The notes beneath the pieces were generated by a model. That model did no database searches. It saw only the letters and a program-made list of their open reading frames with translations, and was not told the DNA's origin. From Branchiostoma floridae (Eukaryota; Chordata; Leptocardii; Amphioxiformes; Branchiostomatidae): DNA of 49,535 bases. Below, piece by piece: positions 1 through 10,110 of the stretch (its first letter is position 1; the number at the start of each line of letters is the position of its first letter). The DNA lies in NCBI RefSeq assembly GCF_000003815.2, contig NW_023365758.1, positions 166,950-216,484 of the forward strand. The letters run 5' to 3'. Position numbers and translations under genes: made by a program.

Positions 1-332
1 GGGAGGGGGGCAGCAATTACTAGTGGTTTACATATTAGGGCAAGGATGAACAATGATACGGTTTGATAACTCTTTGAATTAAACTATCTAAAGGAATTTA
101 ATCTATGTTAGGGTTAATGTTAGGGTTAATTACAGTTAGCCTGTCAATTGAACGACCGATTCTGAAGGATTTGTTTTTGGGTGTGCCCATTTACTTTCAT
201 TTTCGAAACGTGTGTGTGCGTGTGTGTGTGTGGTTGTACGTGTGTGTGCGTTCATGTGCGTGTGTACGAGTGTGCACGTTTTTGTGTTTGAAACTGAGTG
301 TGGGTGTATGTGTGTGTTTGTGTGTGTGCCTG

Positions 333-376
<44 letters not shown>

Positions 377-432
377 ATCTAGAATAAGGATTACACAGGG
401 ATGTTTTATACCGTTCGTCATTTTTGTTTTAG
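1..432 (+). other. Intron of array gene 1 (3' part)
   Basis: Starts inside the conserved GGGGAGGGGGGCAG element that follows the donor in all units, so exon 1 and the promoter are outside the window. It holds the conserved AACAATGATACGGTTTGATA stretch, a GT-rich tract (about 207-335), a (TC)n tract (about 337-374) and the acceptor at 431-432. Minus-strand open frames here are translated microsatellite, not genes. Confidence 0.75.
337..374. repeat. (TC)n microsatellite
   Basis: An uninterrupted CT dinucleotide run in the intron upstream of the gene 1 acceptor. A shorter version sits at the same place in gene 4 (11660-11683), so the tract changed length after the two genes duplicated. Confidence 0.85.
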
Positions 433-434
433 AA

Positions 435-1439
435 ATGGACGAAAGAAACAGCGAGGTTGCTATGGACGGTCCCCAAGCTGTACACCCAGGAGACGAAACA
501 AGCATCAGCATAAAAATAGACATGGGAAGAGAGCAGAACAACGAAGGGGTCATTCCAAACGAAGAAACGTGCGGAGTAGAATCTGAGCATCCTCCCTCAC
601 AGGGCCATACAGAGCAAGTGGACAAGCTTACGGTGAAACGTATTTTGGACAAACCGGACAAACGCTTTGTGTGTACGGAATGTGACTATAGGGCACTCTC
701 AAATGCTCAACTGTCAATACACAAAAGAAAACATACTGGTGAGAAACCCTATACATGTGACCAGTGTGACTATGCTGCTGCAAAGAAAGGAAATTTAAAG
801 AGACACATGGCTAAACACACCGGAGACAAGCCTCTCTTGTGTGGAGAGTGTGGGTACAGGACGACTGACATGGCTTTCTTAACCATACACATGAGAAAAC
901 ACACTGGCGTGAAACCTTACAAGTGTGATCAGTGCGACTATTCTTCTGCACAGAAAGGCAACTTAGACCAACACGTGGTTAGACACAACGGAGAAAAACC
1001 CTACATGTGTGGGGAGTGTGGGTTCAGGACGGCTTTCAAGTCTTCCTTAGCCACACACATGAAAAGACATACAGGTGTGAAACCTTATAAATGTGACCAG
1101 TGCGACTATTCAGCTGCAGAGAAATCCACGTTAGGCCAACACATGACTAGACACACCGGCGAAAAGCCATACATGTGTGGGGAATGCGGATACAGGACGG
1201 TTACCAGGTATTCCTTAACCGTGCACATGAGAACACATACTGGTGTGAAACCTTATAAGTGCGACCAGTGTGACTATTCTGCTGCAAAGAAAGGCCATTT
1301 AGATTCACACATGGCTAAACACAACAACGAAAAACGCTTCATCTGTGGGGAGTGCGGATACAGAACTGCTCACAGGTCAAACCTATCACGACATATGATC
1401 AAACATACCGGCGAGAAACCTACCAATGTGACCAATTAA
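435..1439 (+). CDS. C2H2 zinc-finger protein, 9 fingers (array gene 1)
   Basis: Predicted sequence-specific DNA-binding protein of 334 aa, presumably nuclear. The start is the ATG at 435, directly after a splice acceptor (pyrimidine-rich tract ending TTTTAG at 432). The open frame runs upstream to 105, but that part is GT/TC-repeat intron. Residues 1-79 form the family leader (MDERNSEVAMDG start, ETCGVES motif) with no known domain. Nine C2H2 fingers follow from Cys80, each C-x2-C-x12-H-x3-H, alternating CDQCDYS-type and CGECGYRT-type units with TGEKP or TGVKP linkers. The protein ends in NVTN instead of the family's terminal finger: a 1-nt deletion near 1420 shifts the frame, and the lost finger is still readable downstream. 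Gene 4 shares this lesion and is its closest relative. The promoter lies left of the window. Confidence 0.9.
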   Translation: MDERNSEVAMDGPQAVHPGDETSISIKIDMGREQNNEGVIPNEETCGVESEHPPSQGHTEQVDKLTVKRILDKPDKRFVCTECDYRALSNAQLSIHKRKHTGEKPYTCDQCDYAAAKKGNLKRHMAKHTGDKPLLCGECGYRTTDMAFLTIHMRKHTGVKPYKCDQCDYSSAQKGNLDQHVVRHNGEKPYMCGECGFRTAFKSSLATHMKRHTGVKPYKCDQCDYSAAEKSTLGQHMTRHTGEKPYMCGECGYRTVTRYSLTVHMRTHTGVKPYKCDQCDYSAAKKGHLDSHMAKHNNEKRFICGECGYRTAHRSNLSRHMIKHTGEKPTNVTN

Positions 1440-2740
1440 TGTGACTACAGAGTTAAGGTATCTAAACAAACGCTTGAACAAACACACTTCTTATGCACGC
1501 AGTTTGCAAGTGGGACGGTTGGCAAGTCTAACTATCCGGTCACAAACAATACCAGCGAAGACTCAAAACACAACTGTGATCAGAGCTACTTTTCTGCTTC
1601 ATCAAAGTAGTGTATACCTGAACATGGCCAAACACAATGTAGAAAAAGGAGAAAGAAATTATGGGTTTGAGGACTGCGGGTTAACCGGGACGGAATTTAT
1701 ATATATATATAGGCGCAATACAAACGTCGTCTATCAACGTGCACCAAATCATTGCCATCTTGAATTGAGTTCTTTCTTTTATATACTAGCTAACAGACAT
1801 TTTCGTACAAAGGAGAGTGATGTCACGACCTGTAGCCAAAATGCCCTACCAAAGAGCACACAGTAGACAATCGGTTTTAACATGTAGTCAATTTAGTCAA
1901 TAACAAATAGACGCTGATATTCTAGGTGATAATACTACGTGAACTAGGTGAATGTCAATATAACACTGCAGTCATTGGCATGATGCTGATTTTTCATATA
2001 TCATATCCAACGTTGTTAGATTATCTTCATTCCATGTATTATAAGTAGTGGTAGCATTACTAATAGTAGTATATTATGCTAATTTACATTAACATGATTT
2101 ATATCATCTACATCTACAACATCATCATCGGTCGGCTGCATTTCTGCGGTGCAAATATCGGTATTACAGCGCAGGCGCAGATGGCCAACTCAAAAGGATA
2201 TGTGGCCTTGGTAAAAGTGCCTGAAGAATTTTTTTGGGATATGTTTGGACATTCTAACGCTAGTTTACCTTTATTCGCAGGGTACCCTTTATCCGTTCTT
2301 TTAAACAAAAATATATTTAGGGATATCAAGTCCACAGATGATGATTTCAAACTGCAATATTTCTAAAATAGCACAATTTGAAACTATCGATCATCGATTT
2401 GATATTCCAAGACACCCTGTTTAGCAACAGCGGATATAGGTTACCCCGCGGATAAAGGTGAATTAACGTTAATCATTTTTATATCTCATCAAGACCTACC
2501 CACATTCCAAATATTTAATACAGTCCATCCAGGCCTTCAAAAGTTATGCTGTCCACGCACAAACATGCACGCATTCATTCATACACACAAACATACACAC
2601 ATGAATACATACAAACATACACACATGCATATATGCAAACGTTGCCGAAAACGTCGCCTTCTATGGTAGGAAATGAAACGAATAACACAACCAAAGAACG
2701 GCGTCATTTTAGACAGAGTAAAGTAATACAGTTATGTCGT
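1440..2740 (+). other. 3' flank of gene 1 with finger fossils
   Basis: No intact gene. 1440-1500 is the out-of-frame remnant of the terminal finger. 1620-1690 encodes a decayed finger (MAKHN, then DCG). 1900-2090 is an AT-rich stretch with GATATTCTAGGTGATAATAC and CATATC, shared with all other units. 2540-2640 is a CA-rich tract (CACGCACAAACATGCACGCA) that precedes most promoters. Homologous to 12760-14660 downstream of gene 4, but without the mariner found there. Confidence 0.7.
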
Positions 2741-2754
2741 TAAACTGGACGCGG

Positions 2755-2930
2755 TAATCAGGTAAATCAACTTTGACCTTTGACCTCCACTGCGCTGAAA
2801 GGTCAGTTTGCCAGAACACCATTTTGATTGATCGGATGATAACGGGCAAGATCCTTGTCTTTCCAGTTTGCCGTTTATAAGACAATGCTACACATTAGCA
2901 GTCAATCAGCACCATAAACCGGTAAGTAAA
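2755..2930 (+). promoter_or_regulatory. Promoter/5' exon module of gene 2
   Basis: The only copy with a perfect DR1 nuclear-receptor element (TGACCTTTGACCT, 2774-2786), the classic HNF4/RXR/COUP-TF class. A further AAAGGTCA half-site is at 2798-2805. The YY1-like site is weakened (ACACCATTTTGAT, about 2816-2828; other copies read GCCGCCATTTTGAT). The donor is CCG|GTAAGT at 2922. The following intron (to about 3355) has the GGGGAGGG element and a GT-rich part. Its acceptor has been deleted, so gene 2 may no longer splice normally. Confidence 0.7.
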
Positions 2931-3355
2931 ACATTTTTCTACTGCCTATTCACATTTTCTGCTAATTCCTTGGTACTTTAGATTGTTTCTTTGAGGAAAT
3001 CAGTGATCGATTTGTACAAAGGGGAGGGCGGCAGTAAATACTACTTGTTGACATTGGCAAGGATGAGCAATGATACGGTTTGATAACTCTTTCAATTAAG
3101 CGATTCTTGAGCATTTAAGGGGTCTTGCTAATTTTTAATCAATCACGATTTGTTTAATCGCGGTTGTATAATTAAATCATTTGTGTCTGTGCATACGTAT
3201 CTGTGTAGTGTTTACAGCGAGGATCCGGAGCACGGGGTCAGTGTGTGAGTTTGAGTGCGTGTATGTGCGAGTATTGGTGCGTGTGCTTGACATCGACAAG
3301 GATTGACAATGTCACGGTTTGATAGTCTTCTGAGGGATTTGTCTTTGGAGAGGGG

Positions 3356-4506
3356 ACAGCGAGGTTGCTATGGACGATCACCAAGCAGTGCACTCTTTAT
3401 TTATTTATTTATTTATTTATTTCTGTAATCTTTATCCAGGGTGGTCCAAGCTCAGTGCTCTTGCACTGCTTTTCAGTGGAGCCCTGCGTGTTACATAAAA
3501 GGAAATTAAACATATTCATCACAAACATAGGCAAACATAAATAGACAACAACTCTAGCGGAACCATTCCATACGAGGAAACGTGCGGAGTAGAATCTGAC
3601 CACCATCCCCACACACATGCCTATACAGAGCAAGGGGACACTCTCCCGGTGAAACGTACTGTGGACAAACGCTTTGTGTGTACGGAATGTGACTACAGGG
3701 CACTGTCAAATGCTCAGCTGTCAATTCACAAAAGAAAACATTCTGGTGAGAAACCCTTTAAATGTGACCAGTGCGACTGTTCTACTGCACGGAAGGGAGA
3801 CCTAGACCGACATATGGCTAAACACACCGGCGAAAAACGGTTCATCTGTGGAATGTGTGGATATAGGTCGGCTCGCAGGTCTTCGTTAAAATTACATATG
3901 GGTAAACATACAGGTGTGAAACCCTATAAATGTGACCATTGCGACTATTCCTCTTCATATAAATCTGATTTGGATCGACACATAACTAAACACACCGGCG
4001 AGAAACCCTTCCTGTGTGGAGACTGCGGCTACAGGACGGCTGACAGGTCTGACTTAACAGTACATATTAGGATACACACGGGCGAGAAACCGTATAAATG
4101 TGACCAGTGCGACTATTCCACTGCACAGAAAGGAAACTTAGACCGACACATGGCTAAACACACCGGCGAAAAACGCTACATCTGCGGAGAGTGTGGATAT
4201 AGGTCGGCTGACAGGTCTGCGTTAAAATCACATATGGTTAAACATACAGGTGTGAAACCCTATACATGTGACCATTGTGACTATTCTGCTGCACGGAAAT
4301 TTCATTTGGATCGACACATGGCTAAACACACCGGCGAAAAGCCCTTCATGTGTGGAAAGTGCGGATACAGAACGGCTGACATGTCTTACTTAACCGTACA
4401 TATGAGAACACATACAGGCGAGAAACCCTATAAATGTGACCAATGCGACTATTCTGCTACAAGGAAAGATTACTTAGAGAAGCACTTGATCAAACACACA
4501 TCTTAG
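3356..4506 (+). pseudogene. C2H2 zinc-finger gene 2, 5' end broken, 10 fingers intact
   Basis: The leader is damaged in three ways. The acceptor and initiator ATG are deleted, so GACAGCGAGG is fused to intron sequence at 3356. A 154-bp antisense LINE tail is inserted at 3397-3550, flanked by ACTCT duplications. About 50 nt of leader after it are missing. From 3558 the leader resumes, and an open frame starting at ATG 3649 (MKRTVDKRF) encodes 285 aa with 10 complete fingers ending in HTS. Fingers 6-10 are nearly identical to genes 3 and 5. A leaderless protein could be made from 3649, but the usual start is gone. Finger 2 reads CDQCDCS, with Cys replacing the usual Tyr. I call it a pseudogene or, at best, a leaderless gene. 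Confidence 0.8.
3397..3550 (-). mobile_element. 5'-truncated non-LTR retrotransposon tail
   Basis: Begins with (TTTA)n in the antisense sense. On the - strand it encodes a LINE-like end (NTQGSTEKQCKSTELGPPW) followed by an ATAAA tail. ACTCT at 3392-3396 and 3551-3555 is the target-site duplication, and sister gene 7 has a single ACTCT at the same codon (after GTGC). It is the only mobile element in the window interrupting finger-gene coding sequence. Confidence 0.8.
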
Positions 4507-5123
4507 GGATATAGTTGACGGTTGCGAATACAGAACGGTTGACATAACTGACCTATGCGGACACATGCAAAAATTACAGGTGAAGATTCAAAACAAAAAT
4601 GTAATCAGTGCGACCATTTCTGCTTCTTGGAAAAGTAAGGGAGATGGGACATCAGTAGACATTGCGACTAGTTGTGGACATCGACAAGGAGTAACAATTT
4701 CTCGCTTTGACACAATATTTGCATTGACCAGTAATTTAGACCTACACATGGTCGAAATAACCACTTGGCAGATGCCCGTTGTTGTTGTTTGATCCTTTAG
4801 AAGTTTTCATGAAAACATATTTCATGTCCAATGTAATCATTTTCATATCTTATCAAGATCAGCCCATAAAATAACTATTTGATACAGTTCTCCAAGCCGT
4901 ATGAAGTTGTGCTGTCCACGCACAAACATGCATGTGCACGTATTCATACACACAAACATACACACATGCATACAAACGCTACCGAAAACATCACCTTCTA
5001 TGGTAAATAATAAAACAAAGTATACAACAAGAACAGCATTATTCTATACCCCGGATATAAACAACAACAGCCCTCGTATACCATTTCGTCATTCACAGTT
5101 ATGCGTTAATATGTTTAACTGTA
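4507..5123 (+). other. 3' flank of gene 2 with fossil fingers
   Basis: Almost identical to the first part of the gene 3 flank. Around 4565-4650 a decayed finger can be read out of frame (TGED, then KCNQCDHFC). The CA-rich tract is at 4914-4975. No gene supported; short open frames here are fossils. Confidence 0.65.
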
Positions 5124-5310
5124 AGGGTAATCAGGTATATCAACTTTGACCTTCGACCGGCATAGCGCTCTGAAAGGTCAGTTTGTCAGGCCGCCATTTT
5201 GATTTATCGGATGATCACGGGCAATAGTCCTTTGTTTCCAGTCTGGCCGTTTTTGAGACACTTCTACCCATTAGCAGTTAAGCATTACCATAAACCGGTA
5301 GGTAAGGCAT
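5124..5310 (+). promoter_or_regulatory. Promoter/5' exon module of gene 3
   Basis: DR1-like TGACCTTCGACC at 5147-5158, an AAAGGTCA half-site at 5172-5179, a YY1-type GGCCGCCATTTTGAT at 5189-5203 and tandem donor GGTAGGTAAG (GT at 5298 and 5302). The intron to 7543 is about 2.2 kb because it contains the DNA element at 5440-7046, then conserved intron sequence and a (TG)20 tract. The transcription start is not visible; by analogy YY1 sites of this kind lie close to it. Confidence 0.7.
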
Positions 5311-5869
5311 TTCTTTACCGCGTATCCACTTTTTTGGCGTGCCATTTCTTTTGTAATTTAGATTGAACAAAGGTTTCTTTCAGGAAATCAGTGATCGATT
5401 TGCAGAAAGGGGAGGGGGGCAGTAATTACTAGTTGTTGAGGGCATCCGCCAGTGATTCAATATACAGCCTCTTAACAATGGGTTCCTATGCCCAAAAGAG
5501 GAGAAAGCAACTGTTAATAACTCAACTTTCTGACGTTACTGGCACACAAACATACCCTCATTTGAAAGCCCGACATCTCAGCTATCCAAACAAACACATT
5601 TCGGCATGAATCTAACGGCACAAACTTCCGGGAAACTGAAAGATTGACCCATGACCTCAAAACCGCACCACATCCCAGTGAAAAGGCCATGTGCTAGGAC
5701 AAAAAAGTCTCAACTGTATACCCCCTCACAAAAATTCAGCTTTTTGGCCCTAATCAGAAAGTAGAAACCCTCCCCTGTCACACCCACCTCAAAACTGCCA
5801 GGATTTCTACCCATTTGACCAGGAAAAAAATCTTGAAGTTTTAGGCCCTGAACTATATTCTATGAGCGA

Positions 5870-7002
5870 GGCTATTGACACACCCAGTGTGTCAATAGCC
5901 TAAACAGGCTATTGACACACTCAGTGCACTATTTTTTTAAAATTTTGACACTAGAAACCACTAAAATGAGAAAATCTTACGATTGTATTTGACAGTCAAC
6001 ACTCTGAAAATACAAATGGCATTCTGTGTCCATCATCAACCCAAAATACGATTTTTTCACGCGTTTACGGTAAAGGCCGCATGTAGCCAGTCACAAGTAT
6101 GCAAATGAGCTAACTATATTTAGTACCATGCAAACACCGCATTTGATCATGTTGGCTGGGTTTTGAACACGTTTCAGCTGGTACCGACGAATTCCTGCCG
6201 TTTGGGAGAATTTGCGGCCTCAAAACTTATATCACAAGTGAAGCGAAGTTATAGTTGTTGTTTTACTTCCATCATTTTTAATGTGAAAGAACTAAGTAGC
6301 GTCATAGCGAGATCGACCGCTAAGATGTTTGGATGACATAGTGGCGGGGAAATCTGCGCCGCTTCGACCGAAAAAAAAACGTGAATTTTGAGCACAAATA
6401 ATTATACCGCAGAAATATGGTTAAAAAAACCCACATTTTATTATTTCAGGGGTCCCTGGTCCAATTAAAAAAAAAAAAAATAAGTGTACCGTCCAAAATA
6501 AGAACGTAGCGGGTGGATTCTGCCGATCTGCGGCTGAAAAAAAATAAACGTAACCTAAACATGCACTCTTGAAAATGCAGACCAAAAAGTCCAAAAGGTG
6601 GGATTTGATGGTTCTGGTCGCAAGACGAAAATATTCTTATATCAAATGGATTTTTAAAAAAGGTAAAAGGAAAATTGAAAACAAATTCCACCGCAGACTC
6701 GAACTGGGGTCAAAACGGGCAACAAAATTTCGAACTCCAACGCTTTCCCCACTACGCTACGGCCGACATAGACGATTCACGTTGACATTAACAGTTATCC
6801 AAATGTAGGGCATAACTTGAATACGTCTGTTCATTCGACGATTCAAAGATTCCAATGTCTAATCTTCCGAACAATGTCTAATCAATGTTGCTTGTGTAAA
6901 ATAATGTCGGGAAAGTCATGTTACAAGCTCTGATTGGATGGTTGGCATCTCGGTGTGTCAATAGCCTGTTTGGCTATTGGCACACTCAGTGTGTCAATAG
7001 CC
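5870..7002. mobile_element. Nested element with triple 14-mer inverted ends
   Basis: Each end consists of three alternating copies of GGCTATTGACACAC: forward, reverse, forward at 5870, 5887 and 5907; reverse, forward, reverse at 6953, 6972 (1 mismatch) and 6989. The two ends match each other over about 50 bp as inverted repeats. AGCGA lies just left of the element and 2 bp beyond its right end, a possible target duplication. No coding capacity is seen; the internal sequence is A-rich and holds a tRNA-like segment. Probably a MITE inserted into the older outer element. Confidence 0.65.
6693..6765 (-). repeat. tRNA-like segment (possible SINE head)
   Basis: On the - strand, TAGCGTAGTGG (6759-6749) fits a pol III A box and GTTCGAGTC (6704-6696) fits a B box, at tRNA-like spacing. 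I cannot fold an acceptor stem, so this is a tRNA-derived relic, not a tRNA gene. Confidence 0.4.
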
Positions 7003-7321
7003 ACAGCGATATTCTATTTGCATGGCGGATTGACTGGCGGATCCCCTTGACATAGGGAAGAATGGACAGTGATGGTACGGTTTGATAACTCTTTGAATCA
7101 AATGTTGGGGGTTCTTGATGATTTGTTAATCACGCGTATACACATAAATGGGTACTCAAACACGTATTACCAGGTTAAACATCTCGGAAGTCAAATATTA
7201 TGTGGGAATATGAGTTCCCTACTGTAAATATATCAACAAAAATTTTGTAGTTCATGGGCTTGAAAATCATATTTTTGCCAAACAATCCCGCTAGCAAACC
7301 GGCCGCCGCTGTGTGGATGTA

Positions 7322-7325
<4 letters not shown>

Positions 7326-7373
<48 letters not shown>

Positions 7374-7375
7374 CG
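7326..7375. repeat. (TG)20 then (CG)n microsatellite
   Basis: About 20 TG units followed by a short CG run, in the gene 3 intron. The translated open frames across it on both strands are artefacts. Confidence 0.9.
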
Positions 7376-7545
7376 TTTGTACATGCCTGTGTTTTGTTGG
7401 TGCGTGTATAAGCTCGTGTGTGTGTGCACGTTTTAGTTTGTCTGGAAGTGTGGGTGGGGAAGGCGTGTGTGATCTGTGATAAGAAATACGCTGTGTACTA
7501 ATAAGGGGATGTTCTTTTCACCGTTCATCATTGTTGTTTTTAGAA

Positions 7546-8595
7546 ATGGACGAAAGAAACTGCGAGGTTGCTATGGACGGCCACCAAGCTGTTCACACCA
7601 GAGATGAAACAAGCAGCAGCGAGGAATTAGACACGGGAAGGGAGCAGCACAAGAAAGGGGACATTCCATGCGAGGAAACGTGCGGGGTAGAATCTGACCA
7701 TCCTCCCGCACAGGTTGAGCAGACGGACAGGCTTGCGGTGAAACGTGCTGTGGATAAACGCTTTGCTTGCACGGAATGTGACTATAGGCCAGCCAAAAAG
7801 GTTAAACTATCGAGACACACAAGAAAACATACTGGCGAGAAACCTTATAAGTGCGACATTTGCGACTATTCTGCTGCAAAGAAAGACAATTTAGAGTCAC
7901 ACATGGACAAGCACAGCAGCGAAAAACCCTTCATGTGTGTGGAGTGCGGATACAGAACTTCTCACAAGTCTCACCTAACCGCACATATGAGAACGCATAC
8001 AGGCGAGAAACCTTACAAGTGTGACCAGTGCGACTATTCCGCTACACATAAATCTCAATTGGATAGACACATGGCTAAACACACCGGCGAAAAAAAATTC
8101 ATTTGTGGAGAGTGCGGGTACAGGACGGCTGACAGGTCTTCCTTAACCGTACATATGAGAACACATACAGGCGTGAAACCTTATAAATGTGACCAATGTG
8201 ACTATTCCACTGCTCAGAGAGGAAACTTAGACCGACACATGGCTAAACACACCGGAGAAAAACGCTACATCTGCGGAGAGTGTGGATATAGGTCGGCTGA
8301 CAGGTCTGCGTTAAAATCACATATGGTTAAACATACAGGTGTGAAACCCTATACATGTGACTATTGCGACTATTCTGCTGCAAGGAAATTTCATTTGGAT
8401 CGACACATGGCTAAACACACTGGCGAAAAGCCCTTCATGTGTGGAAAGTGCGGATATAGGGCTGCTGACTTGTCTTACTTAACCGTACATATGAGAACAC
8501 ATACAGGCGAGAAACCCTATAAATGTGACCAATGTGACTATTCTGCTACAAGGAAAGATTACTTAGAGAAGCACTCGATCAAACACACTTCTTAG
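7546..8595 (+). CDS. C2H2 zinc-finger protein, 10 fingers (array gene 3)
   Basis: Intact 349-aa gene. The start is ATG 7546, after the acceptor TTTTTAG ending at 7543; the frame open from 7531 is intron. Residues 1-74 are the family leader (MDERNCEVAMDG, DETSSS, EETCGVESDHPP, VKRAVDKRF). Ten C2H2 fingers follow from Cys75, ending KHTS. Finger helices include QRGNLDR (finger 6) and DRSSLTV (finger 5). In classical C2H2 recognition, Gln at -1, Asn at 3 and Arg at 6 would favour a GAA triplet. The linker after finger 2 is SSEKP rather than TGEKP. Fingers 3-10 are almost identical to gene 5, pointing to recent duplication or gene conversion. Presumed nuclear DNA-binding regulator; target unknown. 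Confidence 0.92.
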   Translation: MDERNCEVAMDGHQAVHTRDETSSSEELDTGREQHKKGDIPCEETCGVESDHPPAQVEQTDRLAVKRAVDKRFACTECDYRPAKKVKLSRHTRKHTGEKPYKCDICDYSAAKKDNLESHMDKHSSEKPFMCVECGYRTSHKSHLTAHMRTHTGEKPYKCDQCDYSATHKSQLDRHMAKHTGEKKFICGECGYRTADRSSLTVHMRTHTGVKPYKCDQCDYSTAQRGNLDRHMAKHTGEKRYICGECGYRSADRSALKSHMVKHTGVKPYTCDYCDYSAARKFHLDRHMAKHTGEKPFMCGKCGYRAADLSYLTVHMRTHTGEKPYKCDQCDYSATRKDYLEKHSIKHTS

Positions 8596-10110
8596 GGATA
8601 TAGTTGACGGTTGCGAATACAGGACGGTTGACATAACTGTCCTATATGCGGACACATGCAAAAATTACAGGTGAAGATTCAAAACAAAAATGTGATCAGT
8701 GCGACCATTTCTGCTTCTTGGAAAAGTAAGGGAGATGGGGCATCAGTAGACATTGCAACTAGTTGTGGACAACGACAAGGAGTAACAGTTTCTCGCTTTG
8801 ACACAATATTTGCATTGACCAGTAATTTAGACCTACACGTGGTTGAACCTTACTTGTGTGGGGAGTGCGGGTTCACCGGGATGGGTTGGAACCTACCTGA
8901 AGTAGTAACTAATACTACACAAAGCCGTCTGTCAACGTTCACCAAATTTCAAATCTTGGTTATGCTCAGAAATGTAAGTTAAGCCGTTCCCTTTCTGTTT
9001 CAGCCCCAAGCCATTTGAACATATCTATTATTTATTTGATATAGGCTGGTTACTGTTTGAACATAGACATTTTTCGTCGAACGTATCTAAATGCATGTAT
9101 TTCATACTAAGGGTGTAATTTTTCTATAATACTAGTAACTGATTCATGCTGATATTACTAGCTTAAAATGCTACGTAGTCATAGACTTTTTCTTATATCA
9201 CTTGAAACGTTAGATTATATTCATTTCATTATTAGTAGTAGTTATATGAGTAGTAATATTACTAGTAGCAGTATAGTCATTATGCTTTACGTATTACATC
9301 TGTACTTATATAACTACATCACAGATGCCTTAGGAAGCGAAAACCAGTTAAACCAAGATGTACCAGTATGCAACACCATGCTTTAGTGGTTATGATGCAA
9401 TCAAATACAGCATTCTTACATCTCTGTAAGTTTGTTTTATTCTTTGCCGTTATTTATACGTGTACTTAATACTGTAGTTTATAAGAGCATGAACGCAAAA
9501 CATTAAGTGGTATGTTCTACTGAGACTTCTAGGGCCGCCGAACTTTTGTCATTTTGTATCCATTCTTAATTTTTATAGCTACAAGATGACTTTGACAGAT
9601 GCTATCTGTGTATTTGTACTTTACCTGTACTTATTTTAGGCATAAACGAACCCAAAAAATATATATTACCAAAACTTCACTGGGCATTCTAAGACCTACA
9701 AAGTCTTTGCTAATTTGTGTATATTTCTAGTCTTTCTAGTAGTCCGAGATGACTTTGGCAGATGCTCCGTTGTTGTTTTGTTATCGTTTGGAAGTTTTCA
9801 TAATAACATCTTTCATGTTTAATCTTATATCATCATTTAAATTTATCATCAAGATCAACCCACAAAGCAACTATTCAATACAGTCCATCCAAGCCGTCTA
9901 AAGTTATGCTGTCCACGCACAAACATGCATATGCACGTATTCATATATACAAACATACACACATATATACATACAAACACCACCGAAAATGTCACCTTCT
10001 AACGTTATGATAGGTAATAAAACAAAGTATACAACCCAAGAACAGCATTATTCTAGCAGAGTAAAGTAATACAATTACGTCATTATTATGGGTTAAGGAA
10101 TATGTTCAAC
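8596..10110 (+). other. 3' flank of gene 3
   Basis: 8656-8890 contains fossil fingers: one out of frame (KCNQCDHFC region), then DLHVVEPYLCGECGF in an open frame. 9000-9350 is the AT-rich tail with TAGTAG-like repeats. 9630-9730 resembles the gene 5 flank (CACTGGGCATTCTAAGACCT). 9910-9975 is CA-rich. No gene supported. Confidence 0.6.

Larger units (their letters stand above)
5440..7046. mobile_element. DNA transposon-like insertion, TTGA duplication (outer)
   Basis: 1607 bp inserted in the gene 3 intron. Other units read GTTGTTGACATAGG here. In this copy TTGA is duplicated at 5436-5439 and 7047-7050 around the insert. The ends are inverted: GGGCATCCGCCAGT on the left and, reverse complemented, GGGGATCCGCCAGT on the right. 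There is no transposase, so it is non-autonomous. The superfamily is not certain; 4-bp targets of TTAA type fit piggyBac or Kolobok best, but this is TTGA. It contains a second element at 5870-7002. The rest (5455-5869) shows no gene. Confidence 0.75.

Noticed and set aside
107-135. TTAGGG-like telomeric repeats (also 10505-10530)
   Set aside because: Only two imperfect units in an intron, copied with the gene 1/4 duplication; not a telomere.
105-434. N-terminal extension of gene 1 by 110 residues
   Set aside because: Lies upstream of a splice acceptor conserved in the array and consists of simple repeat; other genes have no equivalent sequence.
197-661. Minus-strand open frame of 154 aa
   Set aside because: Translation of GT/TC microsatellite and of the antisense of gene 1.
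700-1430. Regular 84-bp repeats resembling a CRISPR-like or satellite array
   Set aside because: They are in-frame codons of C2H2 fingers (28 aa each) in a eukaryotic gene.
1441-1866. 141-aa frame after gene 1
   Set aside because: Contains finger fossils and AT-rich flank; the gene 4 counterpart is not open.
4565-4792. Possible small gene shared with 8656-8982
   Set aside because: It is decayed finger sequence read in the wrong frame, copied with the flank.
6693-6765. tRNA gene
   Set aside because: A and B box-like motifs only; no pairing acceptor stem, and it sits inside a MITE.
7175-7436. Open frames on both strands around 7175-7436
   Set aside because: Read through a (TG)n tract; low-complexity HTHT or VCVC products.
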